Assembly (NCBI RefSeq): GCF_004323735.1
Contig: NZ_CP036455.1
Coordinates: 3,033,101-3,097,100 of the forward strand
Reading direction: 5' to 3'
Source of the DNA: Streptomonospora litoralis
GTDB taxonomy: Bacteria > Actinomycetota > Actinomycetes > Streptosporangiales > Streptosporangiaceae
Length of the DNA: 64,000 bases
Shown here: one piece after another, positions 9,120-18,191 of the stretch
Layout: each line of letters begins with the position of its first letter
How positions within the stretch are numbered: position 1 is the first letter of the stretch
Translations under genes and position numbers: made by a program
The notes under the pieces: model-generated
Database searches by the model: none
Seen by the model: only the letters and a program-made list of their open reading frames with translations
What the model was told of the DNA's origin: nothing

Positions 9120-9342
9120 GCGGCGCCGCCCCACTGCCGCCGCGTGGCCGATTGCGGTCAACCGCGCCCCAGCGGCCGCAGGCGCGCGGCGCGCCCCGCG
9201 CGTGCGCTCGGCCGGCGCCGCCGAATGCCCGGTGGCGGCGGCCGCCCCGGCACCGGTCCGGACCCAAGGACCCTCCACCGCGCGGGATGCGGTCGGCTAT
9301 GCTCCGGACACGTTCCGTCCCCTTCGAGCCACGGGAACCGCA

Positions 9343-10155
9343 TTGGCCGACGACACCGACGACGAGGCCGCCTCGGCACCTCCCTCCGTCGACACCACCG
9401 TCCCCCACTCCGCCCGCGTGTGGAACTACTGGCTGGGCGGCAAGGACAACTACGCCGCCGACCGCGAGGTCGCCGAACAGTACCGCGCCGTCTTCCCGGA
9501 GATCTCCGACCAGGCCCGGCACGGGCGCGGCTTCATCAAGCGGTCCGTCACCTACCTGGTGGGCGAGGCCGGTATCCGCCAGTTCCTCGACATCGGCACC
9601 GGCATGCCCACCGCCGAGAACACCCACGAGGTCGCCCAGCACCACGCACCGGAGTCGGCGATCGTCTACGTCGACAACGACCCCCTGGTCCTCGCGCACG
9701 CCAACGCGCTGCTCGTCGGCACGCCCGAGGGCCGCACCGACTACCTGCACGCCGACCTGCGCGAACCCGAGGACGTGATCGCCAAGGCACACAAGACCCT
9801 CGACTTCGACCGGCCGATCGCGCTGATGCTCATGGGCGTCCTGGGCCACATCGGCGACGACGACGTCCACCCCGTCGTCTCCCGACTCGTCTCGGCCCTG
9901 CCCCCCGGCAGCTACCTGGCGCTGTACGACGGGACCGACAGCGACCCCCGCGGCAGCGAGGCACAGGAGCAGTACAACCGGAACGCTCCCCTGCCCTACT
10001 GGCTGCGATCGCCGGAGTGGGTCGCCTCCGTCTTCGGCGGCCTGGAGATGGTCGCCCCGGGCTTCGTGCCCTGCCCCCAATGGCGACCGGAGGCCGCCGA
10101 GGTCGGAGCTGCCCAGCCCTCCATGACGCGCTGCGGGGTCGCCCGCAAGCTCTGA
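9343..10155 (+). CDS. SAV2177-type (DUF574) SAM-dependent methyltransferase, copy 1
   Basis: This 270-residue protein has the SAM-binding motif IGTGMPT, the acidic motif IVYVDNDPLVLAHA and the family signature VWNYWLGGKDNYAADRE near the N-terminus. The family is expanded in actinobacteria and its substrates are mostly unknown. The TTG start is supported by comparison with copy 2: GAGCCACGGGAA-N4-TTG is conserved in both, whereas the upstream ATG is in frame in only one. It is a direct duplicate of 10350-11159, with stretches of near-identical DNA. Confidence 0.85.
   Translation: MADDTDDEAASAPPSVDTTVPHSARVWNYWLGGKDNYAADREVAEQYRAVFPEISDQARHGRGFIKRSVTYLVGEAGIRQFLDIGTGMPTAENTHEVAQHHAPESAIVYVDNDPLVLAHANALLVGTPEGRTDYLHADLREPEDVIAKAHKTLDFDRPIALMLMGVLGHIGDDDVHPVVSRLVSALPPGSYLALYDGTDSDPRGSEAQEQYNRNAPLPYWLRSPEWVASVFGGLEMVAPGFVPCPQWRPEAAEVGAAQPSMTRCGVARKL
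9564..9762 (+). repeat. Gene-conversion tract, copy 1
   Basis: These 199 bp match 10565-10763 at all but two bases, at exactly 1001 bp distance, while the flanking coding sequence differs at many third and other positions. A second identical run of 64 bp (9418-9481 against 10419-10482) and a third of 48 bp (9802-9849) also occur. The patchiness suggests recent conversion rather than recent duplication. Confidence 0.8.
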
Positions 10156-10208
10156 GTGCCGCCCCGGCGACAGGTGCTGTCCCGGGAGCGAAGCCGCCGG
10201 CGGAGAGC

Positions 10209-10243
10209 ACCGCGACCGGTCGGCCACCTTGGCCGGTCGCGGT
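10209..10243 (+). terminator. Hairpin after methyltransferase copy 1
   Basis: Arms ACCGCGACCGG and CCGGTCGCGGT (11 bp, perfect) surround a 13-base loop, 54 bp after the stop of copy 1. This separates the tandem copies into two transcription units. Confidence 0.55.
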
Positions 10244-10349
10244 CACAGTGCGCGCGGATTCCCCGCGTGGCCGGGCCTCCCGCGAGCATCCGGTCCGGTA
10301 AAGGGCTATGCTCTCGGCACGTTCCGCACTTCGAGCCACGGGAAGCGAA

Positions 10350-11159
10350 TTGACTGACACCCCCGACTACACGGCAGCCCCGACCTCCATCGACACCTCC
10401 GTCCCGCACTCGGCGCGGGTGTGGAACTACTGGCTGGGCGGCAAGGACAACTACGCCGCCGACCGCGAGGTCGCCGAACAGTTCCGAGCGGTGTTCCCCG
10501 AGGTTTCCGACTTCGCCAGGCAGGGGCGCGGGTTCATCCGGCGCTCGGTCGCCTATCTCGCCGACGAGGCCGGTATCCGCCAGTTCCTCGACATCGGCAC
10601 CGGCATGCCCACCGCCGGCAACACCCACGAGGTCGCCCAGCACCACGCACCGGAGTCGGCGATCGTCTACGTCGACAACGACCCCCTGGTCCTCGCGCAC
10701 GCCAACGCGCTGCTCGTCGGCACGCCCGAGGGCCGCACCGACTACCTGCACGCCGACCTGCGCAAGCCCGAGGACGTGTTGGAGAAGGCCCGCGCGACGC
10801 TGGACTTCGACCGGCCGATCGCGCTGATGCTCATGGGCGTCCTGGGCCACGTGCCCCAGGACGACGTCCACGGCATCGTCGGCCGGCTGGTGGCGGGCCT
10901 GCCCAGCGGCAGCTACCTGGCGCTGTGGGACGGCACCGACGAGGACGAGCGCGGCAACGAGGCCCTGCGCCAGTACAACGAGACCGCTCCCCTGCCCTAC
11001 TGGCCGCGCGGTGCCGAGTGGATCACAACACTCTTCGACGGCCTGGAGCCGGTCGATCCCGGAATCGTCCCCTGCCCGCAGTGGCGGCCGGAGACGACCG
11101 AAGTGGGTGCGGTTCCGGCCTATGCCGCCTCGCGTGCGGGCGTCGCCCGCAAACCCTGA
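10350..11159 (+). CDS. SAV2177-type (DUF574) SAM-dependent methyltransferase, copy 2
   Basis: This 269-residue paralogue of the preceding gene has the same motifs (VWNYWLGGKDNYAADRE, IGTGMPT, YVDNDPLVLAHA). The region upstream of the start is also conserved between the copies, including GCTATGCTC and CGTTCCG, so the duplication included the promoter region; TATGCT may be the -10. The TTG at 10350 is preferred to the ATG at 10308 for the reason given for copy 1. The C-terminus and N-terminus differ from copy 1, while the middle is homogenised. The substrate is unknown. Confidence 0.85.
   Translation: MTDTPDYTAAPTSIDTSVPHSARVWNYWLGGKDNYAADREVAEQFRAVFPEVSDFARQGRGFIRRSVAYLADEAGIRQFLDIGTGMPTAGNTHEVAQHHAPESAIVYVDNDPLVLAHANALLVGTPEGRTDYLHADLRKPEDVLEKARATLDFDRPIALMLMGVLGHVPQDDVHGIVGRLVAGLPSGSYLALWDGTDEDERGNEALRQYNETAPLPYWPRGAEWITTLFDGLEPVDPGIVPCPQWRPETTEVGAVPAYAASRAGVARKP
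10565..10763 (+). repeat. Gene-conversion tract, copy 2
   Basis: This is the partner of 9564-9762 (197 of 199 positions identical). The two mismatches are adjacent to each other in one codon pair (Glu-Asn in copy 1, Gly-Asn in copy 2). Confidence 0.8.
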
Positions 11160-11187
11160 TAGCGGCCGGTGCCCGAGACCGCGTCGG

Positions 11188-11220
11188 CGCCGCCGGTGCG
11201 CCGTCCGCGCACCGGCGGCG
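11188..11220. terminator. Bidirectional hairpin terminator
   Basis: Perfect 14-bp arms CGCCGCCGGTGCGC and GCGCACCGGCGGCG enclose a five-base loop, between the convergent ends of the methyltransferase (11159) and aminopeptidase P (11228). Confidence 0.75.
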
Positions 11221-11227
11221 ACTCGGG

Positions 11228-12739
11228 TCAGGAGCGGGGTAGGCGCTCGGCCAGCCATGCCTCGACGTCGGCGGCGGTGCGCGGCAGGCCCGCCGAGAGG
11301 ACGCGGTTGCCCTCGGCGGTGACCAGCACGTCGTCCTCGATGCGCACGCCGATGCCGCGCAACTCCTCGGGCACGGTGAGGTCGTCGGGCTGGAAGTACA
11401 GGCCGGGCTCGACGGTGAGCACCATGCCCGGCCGCAGGTCGCCGTAAAGGTGCACCTCGGTTCGTGCACGGGCGCAGTCGTGCACGTCCAGACCGAGCAT
11501 GTGGCCGGTGCCGTGCAGGGTGTAGCGCCGCTGCAGGCCGAGTTCGACGACACGCTCGGCCGGGCCCTCCAGCAGCCCCCATTCGACGAGGCCCTCGGCC
11601 AGCACGCGCTGGGCGACCCGGTGGTACTCCGTGAAGGGCCGCGCCGGGGCGACCGCGGCGATCGCGGCCTCCTGAGCGGCGTAGACGAGATCGTAGACGC
11701 GGCGCTGCACCTCGGTGAACCGGCCCGACACCGGCATGGTGCGGGTGACGTCGGCGGTGTAGAGCGTCGTGGTCTCCACTCCGGCGTCGAGCAGCAGCAG
11801 CTCGCCCTCGCGCACCGGGCTGTCGTTGCGCATCCAGTGCAGCGTGGTGGCGTTGCGGCCCGACGCGGCGATGGTGCCGTAGCCGACGTCGTTGCCCTCG
11901 ACGCGGGCGCGCAGGAAGAAGGTGCCCTCGATGTAGCGCTCGGAGGTGGCCTCGGCATCGGGCAGCGCGGCGGCGACGTCGCCGAAGCCGAGCACGGTGG
12001 AGTCGACGGCGCGCTGCAGCTGGGACACCTCCCACTCGTCCTTGACCAGGCGCTGGTCGTGCAGCGCGACGGCGAGCTCCTCGTCGCGCTGCGCTGCGGC
12101 CTCGCCGCCTTCGGCCGCGTCCTCGCGCAGGCCGGCGACGACCTGCTCCAGACCGGCATCGTGGCCGCGCAGGATGCGCACCGGCGCATCGGGCGCATCG
12201 CGCAGCGCATCGGGCAGCCGGCGCACGTCGTCGGTGGCCAGGCCCAGCAGCTGGGCTGACTCCGCGAGGCTGTAGCGCCGACCGCTCCACAGTTCGCCGT
12301 GGCCGTCGAGCCAGAACTCGCCGTTCTCCCGGTTGGAGCGGGGGCGCAGGTAGCAGTTGGCGTCGTGGCCGCCGCCGGGCCGCGGTTCCAGCACCAGGCA
12401 GCCGTCGTCGGTCTGGTCGCCGCTGAGGTAGACGTAGTCGCACGAGGGGCGGAAGGGGTACTCGGTGTCGTTGGAGCGGGTCTTGAGACCGCCGGCCGGG
12501 ACGACCAGCCGCTCGCCCGGGAAGCGCGCGCTGAGGGCGGCGCGGCGCTTGGCCGTGTAGGCCGCCTGCTCGATCGGCTCGACCTCGCGGATCTCGGTGT
12601 CGGCCCAGCCGGTGCGCATCCAGGCGGCCAGCTCCGCCGAGACCTCTTGGGCCTGGCCGTTCTTGCGCGGGGTGAACACCGGCTCCTCGGCGGCGCCGTT
12701 CTGCTCGGCCTGCGGACTGCTGCTTGGGTGTTCACTCAC
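11228..12739 (-). CDS. Aminopeptidase P family (Xaa-Pro aminopeptidase, M24B)
   Basis: This 503-residue metallopeptidase removes N-terminal residues preceding proline. An AMP_N domain occupies about residues 50-190 (YPFRPSCDYVYLSGD). The C-terminal pita-bread domain carries the two-metal ligands: Asp in LLLDAGVETT and ADVTRT, His in HGTGHMLGLDVHD, Glu in LTVEPGLYF and Glu in VRIEDDVLV. The GTG at 12739 is preceded by GGGAGG; an open frame continues further upstream without support. The length fits actinobacterial PepP proteins. It is convergent with the methyltransferase and apparently a single gene. Confidence 0.92.
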   Translation of the reverse strand: MSEHPSSSPQAEQNGAAEEPVFTPRKNGQAQEVSAELAAWMRTGWADTEIREVEPIEQAAYTAKRRAALSARFPGERLVVPAGGLKTRSNDTEYPFRPSCDYVYLSGDQTDDGCLVLEPRPGGGHDANCYLRPRSNRENGEFWLDGHGELWSGRRYSLAESAQLLGLATDDVRRLPDALRDAPDAPVRILRGHDAGLEQVVAGLREDAAEGGEAAAQRDEELAVALHDQRLVKDEWEVSQLQRAVDSTVLGFGDVAAALPDAEATSERYIEGTFFLRARVEGNDVGYGTIAASGRNATTLHWMRNDSPVREGELLLLDAGVETTTLYTADVTRTMPVSGRFTEVQRRVYDLVYAAQEAAIAAVAPARPFTEYHRVAQRVLAEGLVEWGLLEGPAERVVELGLQRRYTLHGTGHMLGLDVHDCARARTEVHLYGDLRPGMVLTVEPGLYFQPDDLTVPEELRGIGVRIEDDVLVTAEGNRVLSAGLPRTAADVEAWLAERLPRS

Positions 12740-12946
12740 GGTGGCGCCTCCCGGACATGGCTTCGTGCTGGTAGGCCGCTTGTGGCGGCACGCTTCCATC
12801 CTAAAGCGCCGCCGGCCGCCCGACCGGCGGCGATCGCGGCCTGTGGACAACCGCCGCAGAGTGCCGTGCTTGCGCCCGGCCGCGCCACCGGAACCGACTC
12901 CCGCGGGTGCGGGGGCGCGGCCCTCGCCCCCGCCCGGCATACTTCG

Positions 12947-13162
12947 TCAGGCGTTCGGACCGTATCCGGTGTCGTCCTCCCGCGGGTCGGCGGGATCGGC
13001 GGTATTGCCCAGGATGACGGCGATCGGCGGGAGCACCATGGCCACCGCGCACATCGCCAGCGCCCACCCGGCGCCGAACAGGTAGTACACGGGCAGCGAC
13101 CCGCCGAACAGGACGAGGCAGGTGGCCATCAACGCTGTGTAGCGGCGCGCTCGCCGTTTCAT
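12947..13162 (-). CDS. DUF3099 small membrane protein
   Basis: This 71-residue protein has a basic N-terminus (KRRARRYTAL), two predicted membrane segments at about 12-33 and 37-55, and a hydrophilic acidic tail (ADPADPREDD). The pattern RRY-x8-C followed by two helices and VILGN matches actinobacterial DUF3099 proteins, whose function is unknown. The nearest ribosome-like GGAGG is only one base from the ATG, too close to work, but TACGCT lies exactly six bases before the ATG, as expected for a leaderless mRNA. Confidence 0.75.
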   Translation of the reverse strand: MKRRARRYTALMATCLVLFGGSLPVYYLFGAGWALAMCAVAMVLPPIAVILGNTADPADPREDDTGYGPNA

Positions 13163-13168
13163 GCCTCC

Positions 13169-13174
13169 AGCGTA
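13169..13174 (-). promoter_or_regulatory. -10 TACGCT, leaderless start of the DUF3099 gene
   Basis: On the reverse strand TACGCT is followed by six bases and then the ATG at 13162. The same geometry recurs at 17399, 17452, 36158, 39556 and 43197. Confidence 0.5.
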
Positions 13175-13364
13175 TTCGCCCCGGGGCGGCTGCCCCGGGG
13201 CTGCGCGCCGCCGGCCGGCGCGCCCCCAAGCGGCGTGCGGGAAACGCCGGCGCCCGGCGTTCACCGCGGCGTCGGCCGACAGTCCGACCACCGCCCCGCC
13301 GCCGCAGGCCGGGCACGGTAGCCTGTCCTGCGCCGTGTTCCGCACCGCTGGACTGGAGGCCGCT

Positions 13365-14246
<882 letters not shown>

Positions 14247-14289
14247 GCCGGTCCCCGCTGGCTACGGGGCCGGGCGGCCCACCCACGCC

Positions 14290-15324
14290 TCACAGGCCCT
14301 CGGCGATGCGGCCCACCACCTCGGCGGCCGGTCGGTCGGCTGCCGACCGGTAGCACGCCCCGGCCCACAGGTGCAGGGTCTCGGCGTCGCCGGCGCGGGC
14401 CGCGGCCGCGCGGAGGGGTCCGGTCATGTGGTGCACGTGGGGGTAGGCGCCGGGGGCGACCCCGCCGTGCTCGGCGACGAACCGGTTGGCCAGGGCGCGG
14501 GCCCGCCGCCCGCTGAACGCGCGTGTCACGGTGGTGCGGTCGAACCGCTGCTGAACCAGGGCGTCCTTGTGCACCTGCTGCGCGCCGCTCTCGGGGGTGC
14601 GCAGCAGCGCGGTGCCCAGCTGCGCCGCGACGGCCCCGCCGGCCAGGCAGCGCTGCACGGCCGCGGCGCCGGTGATCCCGCCCGCGGCCACGAGGGGGAT
14701 GCGCACCCGGCCGCGGACCTCGGCCAGCAGCCGCGCCAGGGGGATGGTGCGTTCGTAAGTGTCCTCGAACGAGCCCTGGTGGCCGCCGGCCTCGGCGCCC
14801 TGGACGCACAGCGCGTCGGCTCCGGCGTCCTCGGCCGCTGCCGCCTCCTCGGCGGTCGTGACGGTGACCAGCACCTCGGTGCCGGTACGCCGCAGTGCCG
14901 CGATGTCGCCGGCCTCGGGGCAGCCGAAGGTGAAGCTCACGACGGGCACCCGTGCGGAGCGCAGCGCGGCCAGTTTGGCGCGGTAGTCGTCGTCGCCCCA
15001 GTGTGCGGGACCGGCCTCGGTGCCCAGGCGCGCGGCCTCGGGCGCGATCCGCTCGCGATAGGCGGCGAGTGCCTGGGGGTCGGCGGTGTCGCGGTCGGGG
15101 ACGAAGACGTTGACGCCGAACGGGCGGCCGCTGAGCGCGCGCAGCCGGTCGACCTGCGCGGCCATCGCGTCGGCCGCGAGGTAGCCGGCGGCCAGGAAGC
15201 CCAGCCCGCCCGCGCCGTTGACGGCCGCGGCGAGTTCGGGGGTGCTCACGCCCCCGGCCATCGGCGCCGCGACCACCGGTACGTCGAGCTGCTCCAGGAA
15301 CCCCAAGCCGCACCCTTCTGACAT
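14290..15324 (-). CDS. Nitronate monooxygenase / NMO-type FMN oxidoreductase
   Basis: This 344-residue TIM-barrel flavoprotein has N-terminal PVVAAPMAGGVSTPELAAAV, phosphate/FMN-binding AAGGITGAAAVQRCLAGGA and a conserved QGAEAGGHQGS segment, all marks of the 2-nitropropane dioxygenase family. Such enzymes detoxify alkyl nitronates, and some act as enoyl reductases. The ATG at 15324 is used; a TTG at 15333 would add three residues. It is monocistronic, with the PPOX-type gene 83 bp upstream in the same direction. Confidence 0.87.
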   Translation of the reverse strand: MSEGCGLGFLEQLDVPVVAAPMAGGVSTPELAAAVNGAGGLGFLAAGYLAADAMAAQVDRLRALSGRPFGVNVFVPDRDTADPQALAAYRERIAPEAARLGTEAGPAHWGDDDYRAKLAALRSARVPVVSFTFGCPEAGDIAALRRTGTEVLVTVTTAEEAAAAEDAGADALCVQGAEAGGHQGSFEDTYERTIPLARLLAEVRGRVRIPLVAAGGITGAAAVQRCLAGGAVAAQLGTALLRTPESGAQQVHKDALVQQRFDRTTVTRAFSGRRARALANRFVAEHGGVAPGAYPHVHHMTGPLRAAAARAGDAETLHLWAGACYRSAADRPAAEVVGRIAEGL

Positions 15325-15406
15325 GCCAGACAAAACCGACTAGTAAGGATCGCACGCCGCCGCACGCCGCCGGTCGTCCGGTGCGGCGCGAAAGGCGGCG
15401 GGCCGG

Positions 15407-15847
15407 CTACATTCCGAGGATCCGCGTGGGCCTGATCAGTACGGCGCTGCGGCGCTCCTCGGCCATCGCCCGGTCGTAGGCGTCCCAGTCCTCGTGGGTG
15501 CCGCCGGCGGCGGTGAAGACGTCGCGCAGCAGCCGCCGCAGGGCCGCGGCGTCGACGCCCTCCCGCGGGTCGTCGTAGCCGACGAGGTCGGCCGTTCCCT
15601 CGACCGCGGTCCAGTGGAAGTCCGGCTGGAAGACGATGGTCGCCTGCGGTCGGCGGCGCAGGAACCGGAGTTTGGCGCTGGTGCCGGCACTGGTGAAGGC
15701 GACGGTCTGCGCGCCGGAGACGGGATGTGCGATGATCCCGGCGGTGACGACGGTGGACTGGACGGAGCCGTCAGCGCGGGTCGTGGAGACCACCCCGAGG
15801 TGGCCGGCTCGGTCGATGGCGGCCGCAGCGCCCTCAAGCGTCGTCAT
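15407..15847 (-). CDS. PPOX-class split-barrel flavin/F420-dependent enzyme
   Basis: This 146-residue protein has the fold and motifs of pyridoxamine-5'-phosphate-oxidase-like enzymes: LGVVSTTRADGSVQSTVVTA at residues 18-37 and KLRFLRRRPQATIVFQPDF in the middle. Many actinobacterial members bind F420. The ATG at 15847 lies six bases after AAGGA, better placed than the ATG at 15853. The C-terminal RPTRILGM is a common family ending. The substrate is unknown. The 273 bp upstream, to the divergent gene at 16121, show no clear signal. Confidence 0.82.
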   Translation of the reverse strand: MTTLEGAAAAIDRAGHLGVVSTTRADGSVQSTVVTAGIIAHPVSGAQTVAFTSAGTSAKLRFLRRRPQATIVFQPDFHWTAVEGTADLVGYDDPREGVDAAALRRLLRDVFTAAGGTHEDWDAYDRAMAEERRSAVLIRPTRILGM

Positions 15848-16120
15848 GTGCATCCTTTGCGGTCCGGGTGTGCTGCCAAGGGCGATCCTTCCCCGAAAAG
15901 CCGCCTCGGGAACGAAGACGCCGGACCCCTGGCCACCCTTCGCCGCCACGCGGCGCTCGGCATCCCGCCTGCATGCGGGGCCGGAAGACCCGCAAGCGGC
16001 AGTGCCGCCGGGAGTATGGCGCCCCTCACGTCCGCGAACGGCGACAACTTCCGTTAACACCGATTACGCTCGTTTGCGACGAGGTGTTCCAGTCCCGCCG
16101 AGCACGGAGGTGGCCCGCAC

Positions 16121-16345
16121 ATGGTCGACGACACGCTGCTGACCGCCGGGGTGGCCGCCATACTGGCCGGAATCGCGCTCGTTCTGCTCGGTGGCGCCGC
16201 ATACATCGCCTACCAGGCGCTCGAACGCCGCCTCGACGCCCGGGCCGGCATCCCCGCGCCGGACGAGGAGGAACAGGCGCACCGTGCGGCGCCGCCTCCC
16301 GCGCGGCCCGAGAGCGCGCCCTCGCGCCAGCACCAGCCGGCCTGA
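16121..16345 (+). CDS. Small single-span membrane protein, unknown function
   Basis: This 74-residue product has one strong membrane helix at about residues 7-31 and a hydrophilic Glu-rich then Pro/Ala-rich tail (EEEQAHRAAPPPARP). GGAGG lies ten bases before the ATG. I do not recognise a family. The clear hydrophobic/hydrophilic partition and ribosome site argue for a real gene; the shortness and composition argue for caution. Confidence 0.5.
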   Translation: MVDDTLLTAGVAAILAGIALVLLGGAAYIAYQALERRLDARAGIPAPDEEEQAHRAAPPPARPESAPSRQHQPA

Positions 16346-16436
16346 AGCGCGGCGGCGACCGAATACGACCACCGGCCGGGTCTCCGCTATGCCGGGTATC
16401 GCGGGAGCCTTCGCCGCGTTGGCCGGAGCGGCCCTG

Positions 16437-17399
16437 TCAGCTCTGTGTCTCCGCGTCCCCGCTCGACACCGCCCGGGCCAGCACCTCCGGCAGCACGTTG
16501 CCTCCGGAGACGACGGCGACCGTCCGTCCGAAGGGCGCGCGTCCGGCGAGGTAGGCGGCCGTGGTCACGGCCCCGCTGGGCTCGGACACCAGGCGTGCGC
16601 TGCGGGCCAGCGTGCCGACCGCGGCGAGGATCTCCTCCTCGGTGACGGTGACGATGCCGTCGAGCCGCTCGCGCAGATGGGCGAACGTCAACTCCGAGGG
16701 GCCCACTCGGACGCCGTCGGCGACCGTGCGCTGAGTGCGCTCGGGGGGCCAGAGGACCAGTCGGCCGCGCTCCAGACTCTCCTTGGCGTCGGCGGCCAGT
16801 TCCGGCTCGACGCCCACCACGGCCGCTTTCGGGCACCGCGCCTTGAGCGCGGTCGCCACTCCCGCGGCGAGTCCACCGCCGCCCACCGGTACCAGCACGG
16901 TGTCGACGCCGGGCATGTCGGCGGCGATCTCACTGCCGACCGTGCCCTGCCCGGCGATCACGTCGGAGTGGTCGAACGGCGGGATCAGCGTCAAGCCCTC
17001 GGCACGGGCCAGTTCGCGGGCCTCGGCGGCGCGCTCGGCCGGCGGCACCGTCACGGTTTCGGCCCCGAAGGCGTGCATCGCCTCGACCTTGACGCGCGGG
17101 GCGCCCTGGGGAACCACCACGACGCATCGGGTCCCGTGGCTGCGGGCGGCATAGGCCAGCGCCTGTCCGTGGTTTCCCGAGGAATGCGTGATCACCCCGG
17201 CTTCGCGCGCCTCGGGGCTCAGCCGGGCCAGCGCGTTTCCGGCCCCGCGGATCTTGAACGCGCCGACCGGCTGCAGGTTCTCCGGCTTCACCCAGAACTC
17301 CCCGGGCGCCCAGGCGCAGGGAATCAGCGGGGTGCGCACGGCGACGCCGGACAGGCGCTCCCGGGCGGCGGCGACGTCGGCGGAGGTGATCAGGTCCAT
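16437..17399 (-). CDS. Threonine/serine ammonia-lyase-like PLP enzyme
   Basis: This 320-residue fold-type II PLP enzyme has the cofactor lysine in VGAFKIRGAGNA, substrate loop SSGNHGQ and phosphate loop VPVGGGGLAAG. There is no ACT domain. It is a distant paralogue of 7391-8320 and closer in pattern to catabolic threonine dehydratases and serine racemases. The ATG at 17399 has no ribosome site, but CATACT sits exactly six bases upstream, suggesting a leaderless transcript. It shares a 52-bp intergenic region with the divergent flavin reductase gene, so the two are probably co-controlled. Confidence 0.87.
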   Translation of the reverse strand: MDLITSADVAAARERLSGVAVRTPLIPCAWAPGEFWVKPENLQPVGAFKIRGAGNALARLSPEAREAGVITHSSGNHGQALAYAARSHGTRCVVVVPQGAPRVKVEAMHAFGAETVTVPPAERAAEARELARAEGLTLIPPFDHSDVIAGQGTVGSEIAADMPGVDTVLVPVGGGGLAAGVATALKARCPKAAVVGVEPELAADAKESLERGRLVLWPPERTQRTVADGVRVGPSELTFAHLRERLDGIVTVTEEEILAAVGTLARSARLVSEPSGAVTTAAYLAGRAPFGRTVAVVSGGNVLPEVLARAVSSGDAETQS

Positions 17400-17405
17400 G
17401 CGGGC

Positions 17406-17411
17406 AGTATG
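17406..17411 (-). promoter_or_regulatory. -10 CATACT, leaderless start of the dehydratase
   Basis: On the reverse strand CATACT-N6-ATG precedes the start at 17399. The identical hexamer and spacing occur before the WYL gene at 36158. Confidence 0.5.
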
Positions 17412-17439
17412 CCCGTGTGACCGTGCGGGCGCACGGATG

Positions 17440-17445
17440 GATAAT
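17440..17445 (+). promoter_or_regulatory. -10 GATAAT, leaderless start of the flavin reductase
   Basis: GATAAT is followed by six bases and the ATG at 17452. The divergent dehydratase has the mirrored arrangement, so the two promoters are packed into about 52 bp. Confidence 0.5.
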
Positions 17446-17451
17446 GCGGGC

Positions 17452-18057
17452 ATGCGCACCGACGTCACTCCCTCCGAGCTGTCCGACCGCGACTTCTACC
17501 GGGTGCTGACCGCTCTGGTGGTGCCGCGCCCGATCGCCTGGGTCTCGACCGTGTCGGCCGCGGGGGTCGACAACCTCGCTCCGCACTCCTTCTTCACCGT
17601 CTCCTGCGCCAGTCCGCCGATCGTGCAGTTCACGTCGGTGGGCCGCAAGGACCATCTGCGCAACGTGGAGCAGACGCGGGAGTTCGTGGTGAATTTCGCG
17701 CCGGAATGGCTGCGGCGCGAGATCAACGCCACCGCTACCGACTTCCCGCCCGAGGTCAGCGAGTTCGACGCGGTGGGGGTGCGCCGCGAGCCGAGTGCGG
17801 CGGTCAAGCCGCCGCGGGTGGCCGACTCCCCCGCCGCGCTGGAGTGCCGCCTGCACTCCACGCTGCTGCTCGGCGATTCCACGGTGGTCTTCGGCGAGGT
17901 GGTGCACGTCGCCATCGAGGATTCCGCGCTGGTGGCGGGCCATCCCGAGATCAGCCTGCTGCAGCCGATCGCGCGCCTGGGCAAGGACGAGTGGGGGGCG
18001 CTGGGCCAGGTGACGTCACTGCGCCGGATCCGCTACGCCGACTGGCCCGGGGAGTAG
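17452..18057 (+). CDS. Flavin reductase-like (flavoredoxin) FMN-binding protein
   Basis: This 201-residue protein has the flavin-reductase-like split barrel: VVPRPIAWVSTVSAAGVDNL then APHSFFTVSCASPPIVQFTS at residues 19-63, and a later GEVVHVAIEDS. Such proteins bind FMN and reduce flavins or act as partner reductases. The ATG at 17452 is used; an in-frame ATG at 17437 would add five residues but would overlap the -10. It is divergent from the dehydratase and convergent with the Opp-type operon. The electron acceptor is unknown. Confidence 0.85.
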   Translation: MRTDVTPSELSDRDFYRVLTALVVPRPIAWVSTVSAAGVDNLAPHSFFTVSCASPPIVQFTSVGRKDHLRNVEQTREFVVNFAPEWLRREINATATDFPPEVSEFDAVGVRREPSAAVKPPRVADSPAALECRLHSTLLLGDSTVVFGEVVHVAIEDSALVAGHPEISLLQPIARLGKDEWGALGQVTSLRRIRYADWPGE

Positions 18058-18145
18058 AGCGGGACGCGGCACCGGCGTCTCGGCGCTTCCCGTGCGGGCG
18101 CGCATCGGCGTCCGGCCCCGAGCGGATTCGTCGGCGTTACCCCCG

Positions 18146-18191
18146 TTGACAGGGTCGGCTGTCCTGCCTAGATTCAGTGGGAGCGCTCCCA
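18146..18191 (+). promoter_or_regulatory. Near-perfect promoter with overlapping CelR/CebR box
   Basis: TTGACA (18146-18151), a 17-bp spacer and TAGATT (18169-18174) lead into TGGGAGCGCTCCCA at 18178-18191, exactly the 14-bp operator recognised by the cellulose regulator CelR of Thermobifida fusca and CebR of Streptomyces. The box covers the expected transcription start, which suits repression. No coding gene follows on this strand; the transcript would meet the hairpin at 18272-18312. Confidence 0.75.

Noticed and set aside
10308-10349. ATG 10308 as start of methyltransferase copy 2
   Set aside because: The equivalent ATG in copy 1 is out of frame, whereas the TTG and its upstream sequence are conserved in both.
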